Notes: generated by a model not told the origin, from the sequence alone. Counted from the stretch's first letter, positions 47,424-59,022 are shown. The stretch: 64,000 nt of DNA from an uncultured Pseudomonadota bacterium (GCA_913057905.1 CAJXPB010000001.1:496001-560000), one strand, 5' to 3'. Program-made: numbers and translations.

Positions 47424-48311
47424 TCAATCTAAGTCGCCGCGCTGTGCCTCTGAGCCCGCGATGATCTCGAGGAGTTCGGAGGTAATCTTCGACTGACGTC
47501 GCCGTCGCCATGTCCCTCTCAATTCCACAAGCCGCTCTTCGATGTTGGACTGAGCCGACCGCATCGACGAGAGCCTGGCCCCGTTTTCGGCCGCCAAGGA
47601 CTCTGCGCATGCTCGATACCAGGAGACAAACAGGTGCTCCCGTATGAGTTCGGAAAACAGCGCGTCGGCCGACATCGAAAAGTGGGGCTGTTGGCGTGTC
47701 GGCCACGGTCGTTCGGCGAGCCGCTGCAGGAAGGCCGGGTCCACGGGGAGGATTTCGCGACTCATCGTCTCGCCCGCCTTCGATTCGACCGGACTATTGT
47801 GGATCGAGACCACCCGGTCGATGCCGAGTCGATCACGCCACTTGTCGAGTCGCCCCAGGAGTCGGCGAACAAAGTCGGGAATCCCGGGCACGGAATTGGG
47901 AAGCGCGAGTACCTCGTCGACCCGAGAACCATCAAGATCGAGCAGCGGCCCGACACGTTTGCCGACGACGAGAATCGACACCTCGTCACTCGACTCCAAG
48001 ATGTCCTTCAATTCCGTTTCGACCGCCGCGCGGATTCGCTCGTTGAAGGCTCCGCACATGCCCTGATCGGAACCGAAGACGACGAGCCCCGTGCGATGCC
48101 GGGGAGCCTCTCGGCCTTCCAGAAGCGTGCGGTGGCGTCCAAGCAGAGATTGGAGCCCCCGCTGGACCGATTCGTCGTACATCTCGATCGCTTCGGCAGC
48201 CCGCTGAAACTGACGGATATTCACGGCCGCCAGCGTCTTCATGGTCCGAACCACCGACAGAAGATCCGTCGCACTGTCGATCTGCTTTCGAAGATGCTGG
48301 AGGTTTCTCAC
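47424..48311 (-). CDS. atpG: N-ATPase gamma subunit
   Basis: A 295-residue gamma subunit: LRKQIDSATDLLSVVRTMKTLAAVNIRQFQ (N-terminal helix) and the C-terminal helix (RLSSMRSAQSNIEERLVELRG, typical of gamma ends). GLVVFGSDQGMCGAFNERI is a central family block. It forms the rotor shaft between the F1 head and c-ring. The start is GTG 48311 with GGAGG 7 nt upstream; it overlaps the alpha stop by GTGA. It is the last gene of the nine-gene operon and is 89 bp before the RCC1-like gene. Sequence is quite diverged from standard AtpG, as usual for N-ATPases. Confidence 0.9.
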   Translation of the reverse strand: MRNLQHLRKQIDSATDLLSVVRTMKTLAAVNIRQFQRAAEAIEMYDESVQRGLQSLLGRHRTLLEGREAPRHRTGLVVFGSDQGMCGAFNERIRAAVETELKDILESSDEVSILVVGKRVGPLLDLDGSRVDEVLALPNSVPGIPDFVRRLLGRLDKWRDRLGIDRVVSIHNSPVESKAGETMSREILPVDPAFLQRLAERPWPTRQQPHFSMSADALFSELIREHLFVSWYRACAESLAAENGARLSSMRSAQSNIEERLVELRGTWRRRRQSKITSELLEIIAGSEAQRGDLD

Positions 48312-49873
48312 GTCTTGCCTCCGGACTCCTCGAGGTCGCGGCCTTCCTCGACCAAGCTGCGGGCCGCCGTCACGATTTGATGACACTGGGCGTCCGACAG
48401 CGACTGACCCGACGCGATCCGTTCGACGATCTCGGGACACCGGTCGGGAAGCCTTCTGAGCAATAGTCCCGCCGCCTCCTCGACGTCCTCTGGGGGGACC
48501 GACTCCAGGGCCCGGCCATCGAGAGCCATCAACAGCATCACTTGCTCGACCAGTGTTCTCGGCGTGTGACGCTGCTGTTTGAGGACTTCTCGAAGTCGAC
48601 GCCCATGGTCCAAGGCGCGACGGGTCTCGTCATCGAGACGCGTTCCAAAGCGCGCAAAGGTCTCGAGTTCCTCGAACTGGGAGTATGCGAGTTTCAATTC
48701 TCCGGCCACCTGGCGCAGGGCTGCCGGCTGGGTCTTCCCACCGACACGAGAGACGGACTTGCCCACGTCGACGGCGGGCATGATCCCCTTCTGTGCGAGA
48801 TCCGGGGACAGATAGATCTGTCCGTCGGTAATCGAGATGAGATTTGTTGGGATGTATCCCGAGATATCCTGCGCCTCGGTCTCGACGATCGGCAACGCGG
48901 TCATCGAGCCACCACCGTAATCCGGACGCAGATTGGTCGCTCGTTCCAGCAGGCGCGAATGAACGTAGAAAATATCGCCGGGGTACGCCTCGCGACCCGG
49001 GGGCCGGCGCAGCAACAGCGACAGTTCGCGATAGGCCTGCGCATGCTGGGTCATGTCGTCGAACACGACGAGCACATCTCGGCCGCGATGCATGAAGTGT
49101 TCGCCGAGGGCCGCGGCGGCATACGGTGCCAGGTATTGCAGGCCGGCCGAGGCCTGAGACGGGGCTGCCAGCACAATCGACTCGCGCATCGCGCCGTGTA
49201 GACGCAGGTCTCGGATCACATTCGCGACCGTGGAACTACGCTGGCCGATCGCGCAGTAAATCGAGACGACATCGGTCTCACGCTGGTTGAGAATCGTGTC
49301 GACCGCCAGCGAGGTCTTCCCGGTCTGTCGGTCGCCGACAATCAACTCGCGTTGACCCCGCCCGACCGGGACCATCGCATCGACTGAGGTGATCCCTGTC
49401 ATCAAGGGTTCGCGCACCGGTGCCCTTGCCAGTATCGGGGGAGCCTCCTGTTCGACATCTCGATACGACTCGAAAGCAATGGTCCCCCGAGCATCCAAGG
49501 GTCGACCCAGCGGATCGACAACCCGGCCGAGTACGGCATCCCCGACCCCGATTCGGGCCGCCCGACCCAGAGGTCGAACCTCCATGCCGGACTGAAGCCG
49601 ATGGTCGGCCTCCAATACCACGACACCGACCCCTTCCTCCGACAGGTCCATCACGAGCCCGAGCTCGCCGCTGCTAAACCGGACCATCGCGTCACTTCGT
49701 ACGTCGGGAAGCCCCGAGACGCGAGCCACGCCACTGTCGATGCTCTCGACGATCCCCACCTCCATCGAGCGAAGAGACAGGGTGTGTCGTCGCCGCGCCT
49801 CGGCAAAACCCTGGATCGACGAAGTGACGAGACTCGAGACAACGGTCGCGTCGACGGTGTCATCTTCAGTCAC
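48308..49873 (-). CDS. atpA: N-ATPase alpha subunit
   Basis: A 521-residue non-catalytic nucleotide-binding subunit. The P-loop GDRQTGKTSL and ARAPVREPLMTGITSVDAMVPVGRGQRELIVGD are standard AtpA patches (given as separate blocks), followed by SIYCAIGQRSSTVANV, EHFMHRGRDVLVVFDDMTQHAQAYREL and NLISITDGQIYL. Its N-terminal region is short and the C-terminus is acidic. It alternates with beta in the F1 head. The start overlaps the b-subunit stop by 4 bp and its stop overlaps atpG's start by GTGA. N-ATPases lack a delta subunit, and none is found here between b and alpha. Confidence 0.95.
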   Translation of the reverse strand: MTEDDTVDATVVSSLVTSSIQGFAEARRRHTLSLRSMEVGIVESIDSGVARVSGLPDVRSDAMVRFSSGELGLVMDLSEEGVGVVVLEADHRLQSGMEVRPLGRAARIGVGDAVLGRVVDPLGRPLDARGTIAFESYRDVEQEAPPILARAPVREPLMTGITSVDAMVPVGRGQRELIVGDRQTGKTSLAVDTILNQRETDVVSIYCAIGQRSSTVANVIRDLRLHGAMRESIVLAAPSQASAGLQYLAPYAAAALGEHFMHRGRDVLVVFDDMTQHAQAYRELSLLLRRPPGREAYPGDIFYVHSRLLERATNLRPDYGGGSMTALPIVETEAQDISGYIPTNLISITDGQIYLSPDLAQKGIMPAVDVGKSVSRVGGKTQPAALRQVAGELKLAYSQFEELETFARFGTRLDDETRRALDHGRRLREVLKQQRHTPRTLVEQVMLLMALDGRALESVPPEDVEEAAGLLLRRLPDRCPEIVERIASGQSLSDAQCHQIVTAARSLVEEGRDLEESGGKT

Positions 49874-50679
49874 GAGGCCCCCTCTACCTGGACCTCCGAC
49901 TGCGTCATCTGCTCGGCGACCACCGAATCGAGCTCCGCCCGCAGCCCCTCAAGATAGCTGCGCAGACTCCATCCGAAGCGGTGACCGGCGACGTTGAATT
50001 CGATGCCCGCCAGAAGCTCGTTTTCTCGGGCAAACTCCACGTCGACAGGCCGCTCCAACACCTCGGAGAACGCGGACTCGATCTCATCGCGCAGCCCCGA
50101 AGCGAGTTCCCATCGCGTCTCCACGGTCAGGCTCAGCTCTCCCGATGCGTCGGCGTCCGTCTCCAGGGATTCGACCATCTCGTCGAGGGTCGTTTCGTCG
50201 AGCTTGTGGAGTTCATCGACGAATTTCTGCACGATCTGACCCTCCAGACGCACGTCGGCCAGGTCACCGGCCGCCTGTCTGAGTCCTGCGAACAGCTCGT
50301 CGGCGAGCCTGTCTCGGTATTCCTGGAAAAACCGTTGCTGCTCTCCTTGAAACCGCCGGATCCAGCGTCGGCGTCTCTCCTGGATGTCCTGACGGATCCC
50401 GTCGAGCAGGTCCGCCCGCTTCGCCTCGACCTCCTGTTGCAGTTCTCGAAACGCCCGTTCTCGCTGTGCCTCGAACTCCTCGATCTTGGTGCGATACTCC
50501 TCGCGACGTTGCTCGGCTTCTCGCATCGCCTGTTGCGAATCATCGATGCGCTGTTGGATCCGCTGCTCACGCGATTCGACCGCGTTTAGAATCGGCCTGT
50601 ATAGAAACTTCGCCAGAAGGCCCAGCAAGATCGCGAAATTGACGATTTGAGCCCCAACCGTGAACCAGTCGATCTCCAA
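49870..50679 (-). CDS. atpF: N-ATPase b subunit
   Basis: A 269-residue protein: one N-terminal membrane helix (DWFTVGAQIVNFAILLGLLAKFL), then a long charged helix (ESREQRIQQRIDDSQQAMREAEQRRE, EFEAQRERAFRELQQEVEAKR) for the stalk. The C-terminal ~100 residues (WELASGLRDEIESAFSEVLERPVDVEF) make it longer than usual b (~160) and resemble delta's role; this fusion-like length is typical of N-ATPase b subunits, which lack a separate delta gene. Gap to the c gene is 3 bp and the stop overlaps the alpha start by 4 bp. Confidence 0.92.
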   Translation of the reverse strand: MEIDWFTVGAQIVNFAILLGLLAKFLYRPILNAVESREQRIQQRIDDSQQAMREAEQRREEYRTKIEEFEAQRERAFRELQQEVEAKRADLLDGIRQDIQERRRRWIRRFQGEQQRFFQEYRDRLADELFAGLRQAAGDLADVRLEGQIVQKFVDELHKLDETTLDEMVESLETDADASGELSLTVETRWELASGLRDEIESAFSEVLERPVDVEFARENELLAGIEFNVAGHRFGWSLRSYLEGLRAELDSVVAEQMTQSEVQVEGAS

Positions 50680-50682
50680 GGG

Positions 50683-50955
50683 TTAGCCTCCCTGTGAGAC
50701 AAACTGCCAGAATGGATTGGCGAAGATGAGGATCATCGCGACGACGAAGCAGTAGATCGCCGTCGACTCGACCATCGCCAATCCAACGAATAGCGTTCTG
50801 GTGATGCTGTTCGACTCGTCGGGCTGCCGGGCGATCGCATCGAGCGCCTCCGCCAGTGCCCGCGACTCGCCGAAGGCGGGGCCGATCGAGCCGATCGCAA
50901 TCGTCAGGCCCGCCATGATGATCGAAACTGCACCTATCAATCCGAGTTGAGTCAT
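50683..50955 (-). CDS. atpE: N-ATPase c subunit (sodium-type)
   Basis: A 90-residue two-helix hairpin: MTQLGLIGAVSIIMAGLTIA...PAFGE30SRALAEAL, loop ARQPDES, then LFVGLAMVE63S64T65AIY68CF. The ion-binding Glu is E63, with S64 and T65 next to it as in Na+-binding c-rings, and Y68 at the Na+-motif Tyr position. The Gln of Ilyobacter c (Q32) is Glu30 here, giving a second acidic residue in helix 1, as in other N-ATPase c subunits. The pattern fits Na+ transport, not H+; a direct measurement is lacking. Its 5' end overlaps the a-subunit stop by 4 bp. Confidence 0.94.
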   Translation of the reverse strand: MTQLGLIGAVSIIMAGLTIAIGSIGPAFGESRALAEALDAIARQPDESNSITRTLFVGLAMVESTAIYCFVVAMILIFANPFWQFVSQGG

Positions 50956-51659
50956 CGAGAGTCCTCCTGAGTTGTGAGAGTGGATACATCTGTCGACGTG
51001 GTCCGCATGCCCGAGGCGATGTAGACCGTTGCGAGTACGGCAAAAATGTAGGCCTGGATGAATCCGGTCAGCAGCCCGAAGGCACGCATCACGACCGGAA
51101 AGAAGATCGGGGTCAGCGACACCAAAATAGCCACGATGAGCGTTCCGCTCATGATATTTCCGAAGAGCCGAACCGCCAGAGCGATGGTCCTCGAAATCTC
51201 TCCGATGATGTTGAACGGGAGCATCAGTGGGGACGGTTCGACGTAGCGTTTCAGATACCTTCGCATTCCGCTGCGTCGGATGCCGAAGGCCGGAACTGCC
51301 AGAAAGACCACAACTGAGAGTGCAGTGGTCGTCGACAGCGAAGCCGTCGGTGCCTCGTAATACGGAACGATTGTCAGAGCATTCGAGACGGCGATGAACA
51401 AAAAGAGTGTTCCGATAAACGGAAGATACGGCCCCGGGTCACCCTGAACGATGTCACGGATCTGATCGCGAACCTGAAGGACGATCACCTCCAGGACGTG
51501 CTGGCCGCGATCGACCGACGTCTCGTCGCTGAGGCCGCGAGTCAGCATCCAGGCCCCAGAGACCAAAAGCAGGTTCACGACCCACGTGAACACAATGGTC
51601 GCATTCAGTTCGACGAACCCCCATCTCAGGTAGACAACTTCGTCGGGAGTCAACTCCAC
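50952..51659 (-). CDS. atpB: N-ATPase a subunit
   Basis: A 235-residue membrane protein with about five to six helices. The key stator Arg lies in ISRTIALAVRLFGNIMSGTLI (in parts), and other blocks are PFIGTLFLFIAVSNALTIVPYYEAP and FIQAYIFAVLATVYIASGM. It forms the ion half-channels next to the c-ring. Its ORF starts inside the end of atpR (10-bp overlap) and its stop overlaps the c start by 4 bp. Confidence 0.94.
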   Translation of the reverse strand: MELTPDEVVYLRWGFVELNATIVFTWVVNLLLVSGAWMLTRGLSDETSVDRGQHVLEVIVLQVRDQIRDIVQGDPGPYLPFIGTLFLFIAVSNALTIVPYYEAPTASLSTTTALSVVVFLAVPAFGIRRSGMRRYLKRYVEPSPLMLPFNIIGEISRTIALAVRLFGNIMSGTLIVAILVSLTPIFFPVVMRAFGLLTGFIQAYIFAVLATVYIASGMRTTSTDVSTLTTQEDSR

Positions 51660-51943
51660 GATGCCTCCTCTGTGGGAGATATGTGCCGGACGGCGATGAA
51701 TCTGGCGGCGAGAAACCCCGCAAGCGCCGACGCGCCGGCCGGTGAGGAGAGATACCAGGCCGCGGCGAAGCCCGCTGTCGCGAGGCTCCCTCGGACCAAG
51801 AAACTTACAATCATCGGCAACCCGGTGCCTTCACCACGTCGGCCGCGGCGGGTCACCAGACGCACGGTCTTCCAGAGTGCGCCGAAGTAGAGGGTCCCTA
51901 TCGACAGTCCTCCGACGAATCCCAAGGCTATCGCAAACCACAT
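51650..51943 (-). CDS. atpR: AtpR, N-ATPase assembly/accessory membrane protein
   Basis: A 97-residue protein with about three helices: MWFAIALGFVGGLSIGTLYFGALW, IVSFLVRGSLATAGFAAAWYL, and ASALAGFLAARFIAVRHI. Arg residues inside the second and third helices (LVRGSL, AARFIAVR) match the charged pattern of AtpR from N-ATPase operons, where it is thought to pair with c subunits via Glu. Start ATG 51943 is preceded by GGAGG at 12 nt. Found between AtpQ and the a subunit. Confidence 0.85.
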   Translation of the reverse strand: MWFAIALGFVGGLSIGTLYFGALWKTVRLVTRRGRRGEGTGLPMIVSFLVRGSLATAGFAAAWYLSSPAGASALAGFLAARFIAVRHISPTEEASWS

Positions 51944-51947
51944 GCGT

Positions 51948-52289
51948 TCAATCACCTCCGTCCCCGTCCCGCACGTCGTCGTCGACAGCGCGGCGACTTT
52001 CTTGAGAAATCCAGTACCAAGCGTTTGCACATCCCAGGCAGATGCCTGCCATCAAGAGAGCCAGTGTCCAGGAAAAGGTCCCGTCGACTCGCCCGTCCAG
52101 CCAGATACCCAGGGCCAGCCCGGCCACGGTGGGGAGCGAGACCGACCAGCCCACCAGACCGAAGGTTCCCAGCCCGAACAAGGCGCCTCGATCCCGACGC
52201 CGACGAGCCCGGCGTTTGCGCGCCACATCCCGGCGAAGGGCGTCGGCCACCTCGTCTTGTTCGGCGTCGTCTTCCGGGTGATCCTTCAT
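51948..52289 (-). CDS. atpQ: AtpQ, AtpI-like N-ATPase accessory protein
   Basis: A 113-residue protein: a highly charged N-terminal ~40 residues (acidic, then ARKRRARRRRDRG) and two helices (FGLVGWSVSLPTVAGLALGIWLD, SWTLALLMAGICLGCANAWYWI). This is the AtpI/AtpQ family, possibly a Mg2+/Ca2+ channel or c-ring assembly factor. The gap to atpC is 3 bp and to atpR 4 bp. Its position after epsilon is a hallmark of N-ATPase operons. Confidence 0.85.
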   Translation of the reverse strand: MKDHPEDDAEQDEVADALRRDVARKRRARRRRDRGALFGLGTFGLVGWSVSLPTVAGLALGIWLDGRVDGTFSWTLALLMAGICLGCANAWYWISQESRRAVDDDVRDGDGGD

Positions 52290-52292
52290 TCG

Positions 52293-54223
<1,931 letters not shown>

Positions 54224-54284
54224 TTACATTGTTGTTGCACGTTTTGAGGCCCCACGCACTATTGGCAAATCAGGAGTATCACTC

Positions 54285-54863
54285 ATGAAACAATCCCCCT
54301 CGATCACCTTCCGCGATATCGACAGGTCCGATGCCGTCGAGCAAAAGATCCGAAAGCGCATCGACCGGCTCGAGCGGTACGGCTCCGAGATCATCAGTTG
54401 CCAGGTCGTCGTCGAAACCCCACACCGGACCCGCAAGTCCGGCAAGATCTACAAGGTGAGCGTCGACTTGACGGTGCCCGGCGACGAGATCGTGGTCAAT
54501 CGGAACCCCGAAGACGACCAGTCCCACGAGGATGTCTACGTGGCCATCCGCGATGCATTCGACGCTGCGGAGCGTCAACTCAAAGAATACGGCGAGCGCC
54601 GTCGCGGTGACGTGAAGCGATCCAACCAGCCACCCCCGGGCGTCGTCGACCGGCTCTTCCCGGACGAGGACTACGGCTTCATCGACCCGAAGACCGGCGG
54701 CGCCCACGTCTATTTTCACCGGAACTCGCTCGTCGGCGCCAGTTTCGACGATCTCGAGGAAGGGACGCCCGTTCGCTTTACCGAAGAGGCCGGCGACGAA
54801 GGCCCCCAGGCGACCAGTGTTCACGTCCTCAGCGATGCCTCGGTCGTTGGCGGAGACGTCTAA
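54285..54863 (+). CDS. HPF/RaiA-family ribosome-associated protein fused to cold-shock domain
   Basis: A 192-residue fusion. Residues ~1-110 are an HPF/YfiA-like domain (SITFRDIDRSDAVEQKIRKRIDRLERY, CQVVVETPHRTRKSGKIYKVSVDLTVPG, SHEDVYVAIRDAFDAAERQLKEY, in parts). Residues ~125-185 are a cold-shock-like domain (VDRLFPDEDYGFIDP, HVYFHRNSLVG, VRFTEEAGDEGPQATSVHVL), where the K-G-Y/F-G-F-I motif is degenerate. HPF parts bind the 30S subunit in dormancy; the CSD part likely binds RNA. The ATG at 54285 has AGGAG 8 nt before it. It is divergent from the N-ATPase operon. Confidence 0.9.
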   Translation: MKQSPSITFRDIDRSDAVEQKIRKRIDRLERYGSEIISCQVVVETPHRTRKSGKIYKVSVDLTVPGDEIVVNRNPEDDQSHEDVYVAIRDAFDAAERQLKEYGERRRGDVKRSNQPPPGVVDRLFPDEDYGFIDPKTGGAHVYFHRNSLVGASFDDLEEGTPVRFTEEAGDEGPQATSVHVLSDASVVGGDV

Positions 54864-54916
54864 TTCTGATGGATATTGGATAGGTTGTTCTCGCCTTCTA
54901 CACCGCGAGCCCGGAC

Positions 54917-57665
54917 GTGCCCGACGACGTGTCTGAAACCAAAACTCGCCAGTTCCCCGTCGAGACTCCATGGTCAGAGGCTTCAGACGATGTCACCGAG
55001 ACGCTGAAGACGGATCTGGAGGCCGGACTCGATTCGGAGGAAGCGTCGCGCCGCCTGGAGACCTACGGGCCAAACAGGCTTACGACCTCATCGACGAAGA
55101 GCGCCTGGGACATCTTCGTCAACCAGTTCTTGAGCCTGATCATCGGCCTTCTCGTCGCCGCCGGCATCGTCGCATTCGCATTCGGCGAATACGTCGAGAT
55201 GGTCGCCATCGCCGTCGTCGTCGTCATCAACACTGGCATCGGCTTCTTCACGGAACTTCGGGCCGTCCGTTCGATGGAAGCCCTCAAAGAGATCGCCGAA
55301 GTCACCAGCCAGGTGATTCGCGACGGGACGCTCCAGGAGGTCCCTGCCCGGCAACTCGTGCCGGGCGATGTCATCCGGCTCGAGGCGGGAAACCTGGTCG
55401 GCGCCGATATGCGGCTCGTCGACAGCTCCGAGTTGGAGGCCGACGAATCGGTTCTGACCGGAGAGTCGATGCCGATCTCCAAGATCGTCGAACCCCTCGA
55501 CGCTGAGACCGGGCTCGCTGACCGTACCAACATGGTCTTTCGTGGGACCGCCGTCACCAGAGGCCACGGACGAGCGGTCGTCACGCACACCGGCATGGGC
55601 ACGGAAGTCGGACGAATCACCGAACTCGTCGACACCGCCTCCAAGCGCGAAACGCCCCTCGAAGAGCGACTCGACGATCTGGGACGAAATCTCGTCTGGA
55701 TCTGTCTGGTGTTGGCGGCGGGCATCGGGGCTCTCGGTCTCTCACAGGGGAAACCGCTGTTTACCGTCGTCGAGACGGCGATCGCCCTCGCCGTCGCCAC
55801 CATCCCCGAGGGCTTGCCCATCGTCGCGACGCTCGCCCTGGCCCGGGGGATGTGGCGGATGGCCGAACGCAATGCACTTGTTCGCAACCTCGCCGTCGTC
55901 GAGACCCTCGGCTCCGCCAGCCTGATTCTGACCGACAAAACCGGAACTCTCACCAAAAATCAGATGACCGTCGATCGGTATGCGACGGAGGGCGGGACGA
56001 CCTCGCTGAACTGGGATGAGTCGGCGGCGAGTCTGGAGAATCGTACGCCGGCGCAGCAGCCGGCTGACACCGAGACGTCCGACGACGACGTGATACAACG
56101 AGCACTCCGGATCGGCGTGCTCTGCAACAACGAGCCCTGGGAGATCGACGAACCCGACGAGCAGGATGAGCGAAACAGTCGGATCGGCGAGCCGATGGAG
56201 ATGGCCCTGCTCGAGGCCGCACATGCCGTCGGCCACGACCCGGCCGAGATTCGCCGATCCTGGCCCAGGACCGGCGAAGAGCCGTTCGACGCGTCGACCA
56301 AAATGATGGCCACCTACCACAGCACGCCCGACGAAGACGTCGGCCGGGAGTCCTCGACTCTCGTGGCCGTAAAAGGAGCCCCAGAAGCCGTTCTCGAGGC
56401 CTGCAGCCAAGCGGTGACTCCCAACGGTGATGTCGTCCCGCTCGACGAAGAATCACGGGACGCCTGGATAACCAACAACCTCGACTGGGGCCAGGACGGC
56501 CTCCGTGTACTGGCCCTGGCCGAAAAACGGGTGAGCTCGGAGCCGGAAGACCCGTACAAAGACCTGAACTTCGTCGGACTTGTCGGCATGATCGATCCCC
56601 CGAGAGCCGAGGTCGAGGAGGCGCTTGCGGCCTGCCGCGACGCGGGCATCCGAGTCGTGATGGTGACGGGGGACCAACCGGGCACCGCACTTCACGTGGC
56701 TCGATCCCTGAAGATGGTCGACGACGATACCGACCCTGCCCATGGCGCCGACGTCGGGGACGTCGACGACGCCGACTCCGAGACCTCCGAGACGCTGCGC
56801 CAGACCGATATTTTTTCGCGAGTGACACCGGAGCAAAAATTCGACCTGGTTCAACTCCATCAGAGCGCCGGTGAAGTCGTGGCAATGACCGGTGATGGGG
56901 TCAATGACGCTCCGGCCCTGATGCAGGCCGACATCGGGGTGGCCATGGGGAAACGCGGAACGCAGGTCGCTCGCGAGGCCGCCGACATGGTGCTCGGTGA
57001 CGATTCCTTCGGCACGATCGTCGCCGCGATCCGCCAGGGCCGCGTCATCTTCGAAAATATCCGGAAGTTCGTCGTCTACCTCCTTTCGTGCAATGTCAGC
57101 GAACTTCTTGTCATCAGTATTGCATCGGTGCTGTTCGCCGATCTTCCTCTGCCGCTGACCGCACTGCAGATTCTATTCTTGAACCTTGTCACCGATGTCT
57201 TCCCGGCTCTCGCCCTCGGCTTCGGGGAAGGATCCCCGAACATTCTCGAGCACCCGCCCCGAGATCGATCCGAGTCGATCCTGACACGCCGTCACTGGGG
57301 TATCATCGGCGCGTGGGGGGGCCGTACTCACCACCGTCGTGCTGGCGGCCTACAGCATCGCGACCTACCAGTTGGCGCTGTCCTCCGCCCAGGCTGTCAC
57401 GGTCTCGTTTCTGACGCTCGCCTTCGCCCAACTCTGGCACGTCTTCAATATGCGCGCCCCGGGGGCCGGACGATTCGTCAACGACGTGACCAAGAATGTT
57501 TTTGTCTGGGGGGCGCTCGTCCTCTGTATCGGCATCACCCTCGTAGCCGTCTATGTGCCGCCGATCGCCGCTGCGATCAACGTGGTTCCCCCCGGGCCAC
57601 AGGGATGGATGCTCGCCATGGCTGCCAGTCTCCTCCCCGCTGTCGTCGGCCTCCTTCGGCCCTGA
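54917..57665 (+). CDS. P-type Ca2+-transporting ATPase (IIA), interrupted by a +1 frameshift
   Basis: Frame 1 from GTG 54917 encodes N-terminal actuator (TGES at ~residue 183), phosphorylation motif D340-KTGTLT, hinge TGD660GVND, ten-helix layout, PEGLPIV in M4, and NLVTDVFPALALG in M6, which is typical of bacterial SERCA/PMR1-like Ca2+ pumps. At a run of seven G (57315-57321, about codon 800) the frame must move by one: removing one G gives WGAVLTTVVLAAYSIATYQL and the rest of the C-terminal membrane helices to the stop at 57663-57665. The intact protein would be 915 residues. As read, the product ends in an unrelated basic tail to 57793. Upstream RBS is weak. Followed by an AI-2E family gene after 37 bp. 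Confidence 0.88.
57315..57321 (+). other. G7 homopolymer at the frameshift in the P-type ATPase gene
   Basis: Seven G in a row at the point where the two frames of the ATPase join. One G fewer restores the full membrane domain. A sequencing or assembly error and a real phase-variable tract are both possible. Confidence 0.85.
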
Positions 57666-57702
57666 TTGGACAGTTTGGCCCCTTTGGGTTAGTTGAACCC
57701 CG

Positions 57703-59022
57703 ATGGAGAACGAATCCGACCAGAACGGTGACAGCGGCCAGCCCCCCGGTCCCGGAGAGGGGAATGACCCCGCCCTCAAGGATCTTCGAGTGATCCGAGG
57801 CGCCCTGGTCGTCATGGCGCTCGGGGTCGTCATCACGTTTCTGTACATCGCCAGAGTCATCCTGATCCCGGTCGTTCTGGCGATCTTTCTGGCGTACGTC
57901 CTCAACCCTCTCGTGCTGGGACTCCAGAAGTTGCGAGTCCCAGGCACCGACCTCCACATGCCGAGGAGCCTGGCCACAACGGTCGTCGTGTTGATGACCG
58001 TCGCCTCGACCAGTGCGCTCGGTGTCCTTCTGGCCGACCAGGCGCGCCAACTCGCCGCCGAACTTCCCCAGTACGCCGGGAGGATCACCTCGTCGGTCCG
58101 CGATGTCCGGATGCGACTGCTCGACTTTCAAGATCGGGTCGAAGAGACCCTCGACCCGATCCGCCGGACGGCGATCGACCAGGCGGACGACACGTCCCAC
58201 TCCGAACAGGCCGGCGGAACACCGGGCAATGAAATGCCTTCGGCCGAGCCCCCGTCCGGCGACGAAGCCCCTCCTCGCGTCCAGGTCGAGGCGCCTCCCC
58301 AGCTCCCTGACGCACGCCAGCGACCCCGCGGTCCACCCCAGAGCTTTATCGTCGATCAGGCGGGAGACCTCTGGCTGAGTGCCTCGTCGTATCTGGCGGG
58401 GAGTCTCACCGGATTGGTTGGCATTCTGGTACAGGCGATGACCTGCGTCTTCGTCCTCTTCTTCACCCTTGTCCAGGGGCCGGCATTCCGCCAGAAGACT
58501 CTCCGCATCATGGGGACGACCGAGCCGCGACGTGAGGCGATGCTCGAGGTGTTCCAGGACATCAACCACGATGTACAGGGCTATCTGTTCGGCCGATTTA
58601 TCATCAACACCTGCCTGGCGGTCATCGTCTCGCTCGTCTTCTTCGCCTTCGGTCTCCGCTATGCCCTGCTGATCGGGATTTTCGCCGGGCTCTTGAATTT
58701 CATCCCCTACGTCGGGGCGATCATCGGAATGTTCATCCCCGCCCTGGTGGCATTCATTCAGTTCGGCGATGTCTCCACCGTTCTCTGGTCGGCCTTTATT
58801 TACCTGACACTGACGGGTGTCGAGGGCAATCTCATCACACCGATCGCCCTGGGACGCCATCTCAGACTCAACAGCCTGGCCGTCCTGCTCGGGCTGCTTT
58901 TCTGGGGGTGGCTGTGGGGGGCCATCGGCATGTTGTTGGCGATCCCGATTCTGGCGGTCCTTCGCGTCGTCGCCGAACACGTCGACGACATGCAGCCCGT
59001 GGCCGAATTACTTCGCGGCTGA
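57703..59022 (+). CDS. AI-2E / PerM-family membrane transporter
   Basis: A 439-residue protein with about eight membrane helices in the AI-2E layout (VVMALGVVITFLYIARVILIPVVLAIFLAYVLNPLV, in parts; YALLIGIFAGLLNFIPYVGAIIG; LTGVEGNLITPIALGRHL). A proline- and acid-rich insertion of about 60 residues (near 155-215) splits the periplasmic or cytoplasmic loop region. The family was named for AI-2 export, yet some members are Na+/H+ antiporters, a possible link to the Na+ theme here. Follows the Ca2+ ATPase by 37 bp and precedes the globin-coupled kinase by 21 bp, all on the plus strand. Confidence 0.9.
   Translation: MENESDQNGDSGQPPGPGEGNDPALKDLRVIRGALVVMALGVVITFLYIARVILIPVVLAIFLAYVLNPLVLGLQKLRVPGTDLHMPRSLATTVVVLMTVASTSALGVLLADQARQLAAELPQYAGRITSSVRDVRMRLLDFQDRVEETLDPIRRTAIDQADDTSHSEQAGGTPGNEMPSAEPPSGDEAPPRVQVEAPPQLPDARQRPRGPPQSFIVDQAGDLWLSASSYLAGSLTGLVGILVQAMTCVFVLFFTLVQGPAFRQKTLRIMGTTEPRREAMLEVFQDINHDVQGYLFGRFIINTCLAVIVSLVFFAFGLRYALLIGIFAGLLNFIPYVGAIIGMFIPALVAFIQFGDVSTVLWSAFIYLTLTGVEGNLITPIALGRHLRLNSLAVLLGLLFWGWLWGAIGMLLAIPILAVLRVVAEHVDDMQPVAELLRG

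Noticed and set aside
57666-57793. Tail of the P-type ATPase frame as real protein sequence
   Set aside because: After the G7 tract the original frame gives a basic, Arg/Pro/His-rich tail with no membrane helices and runs into the next gene; the other frame carries the conserved C terminus.
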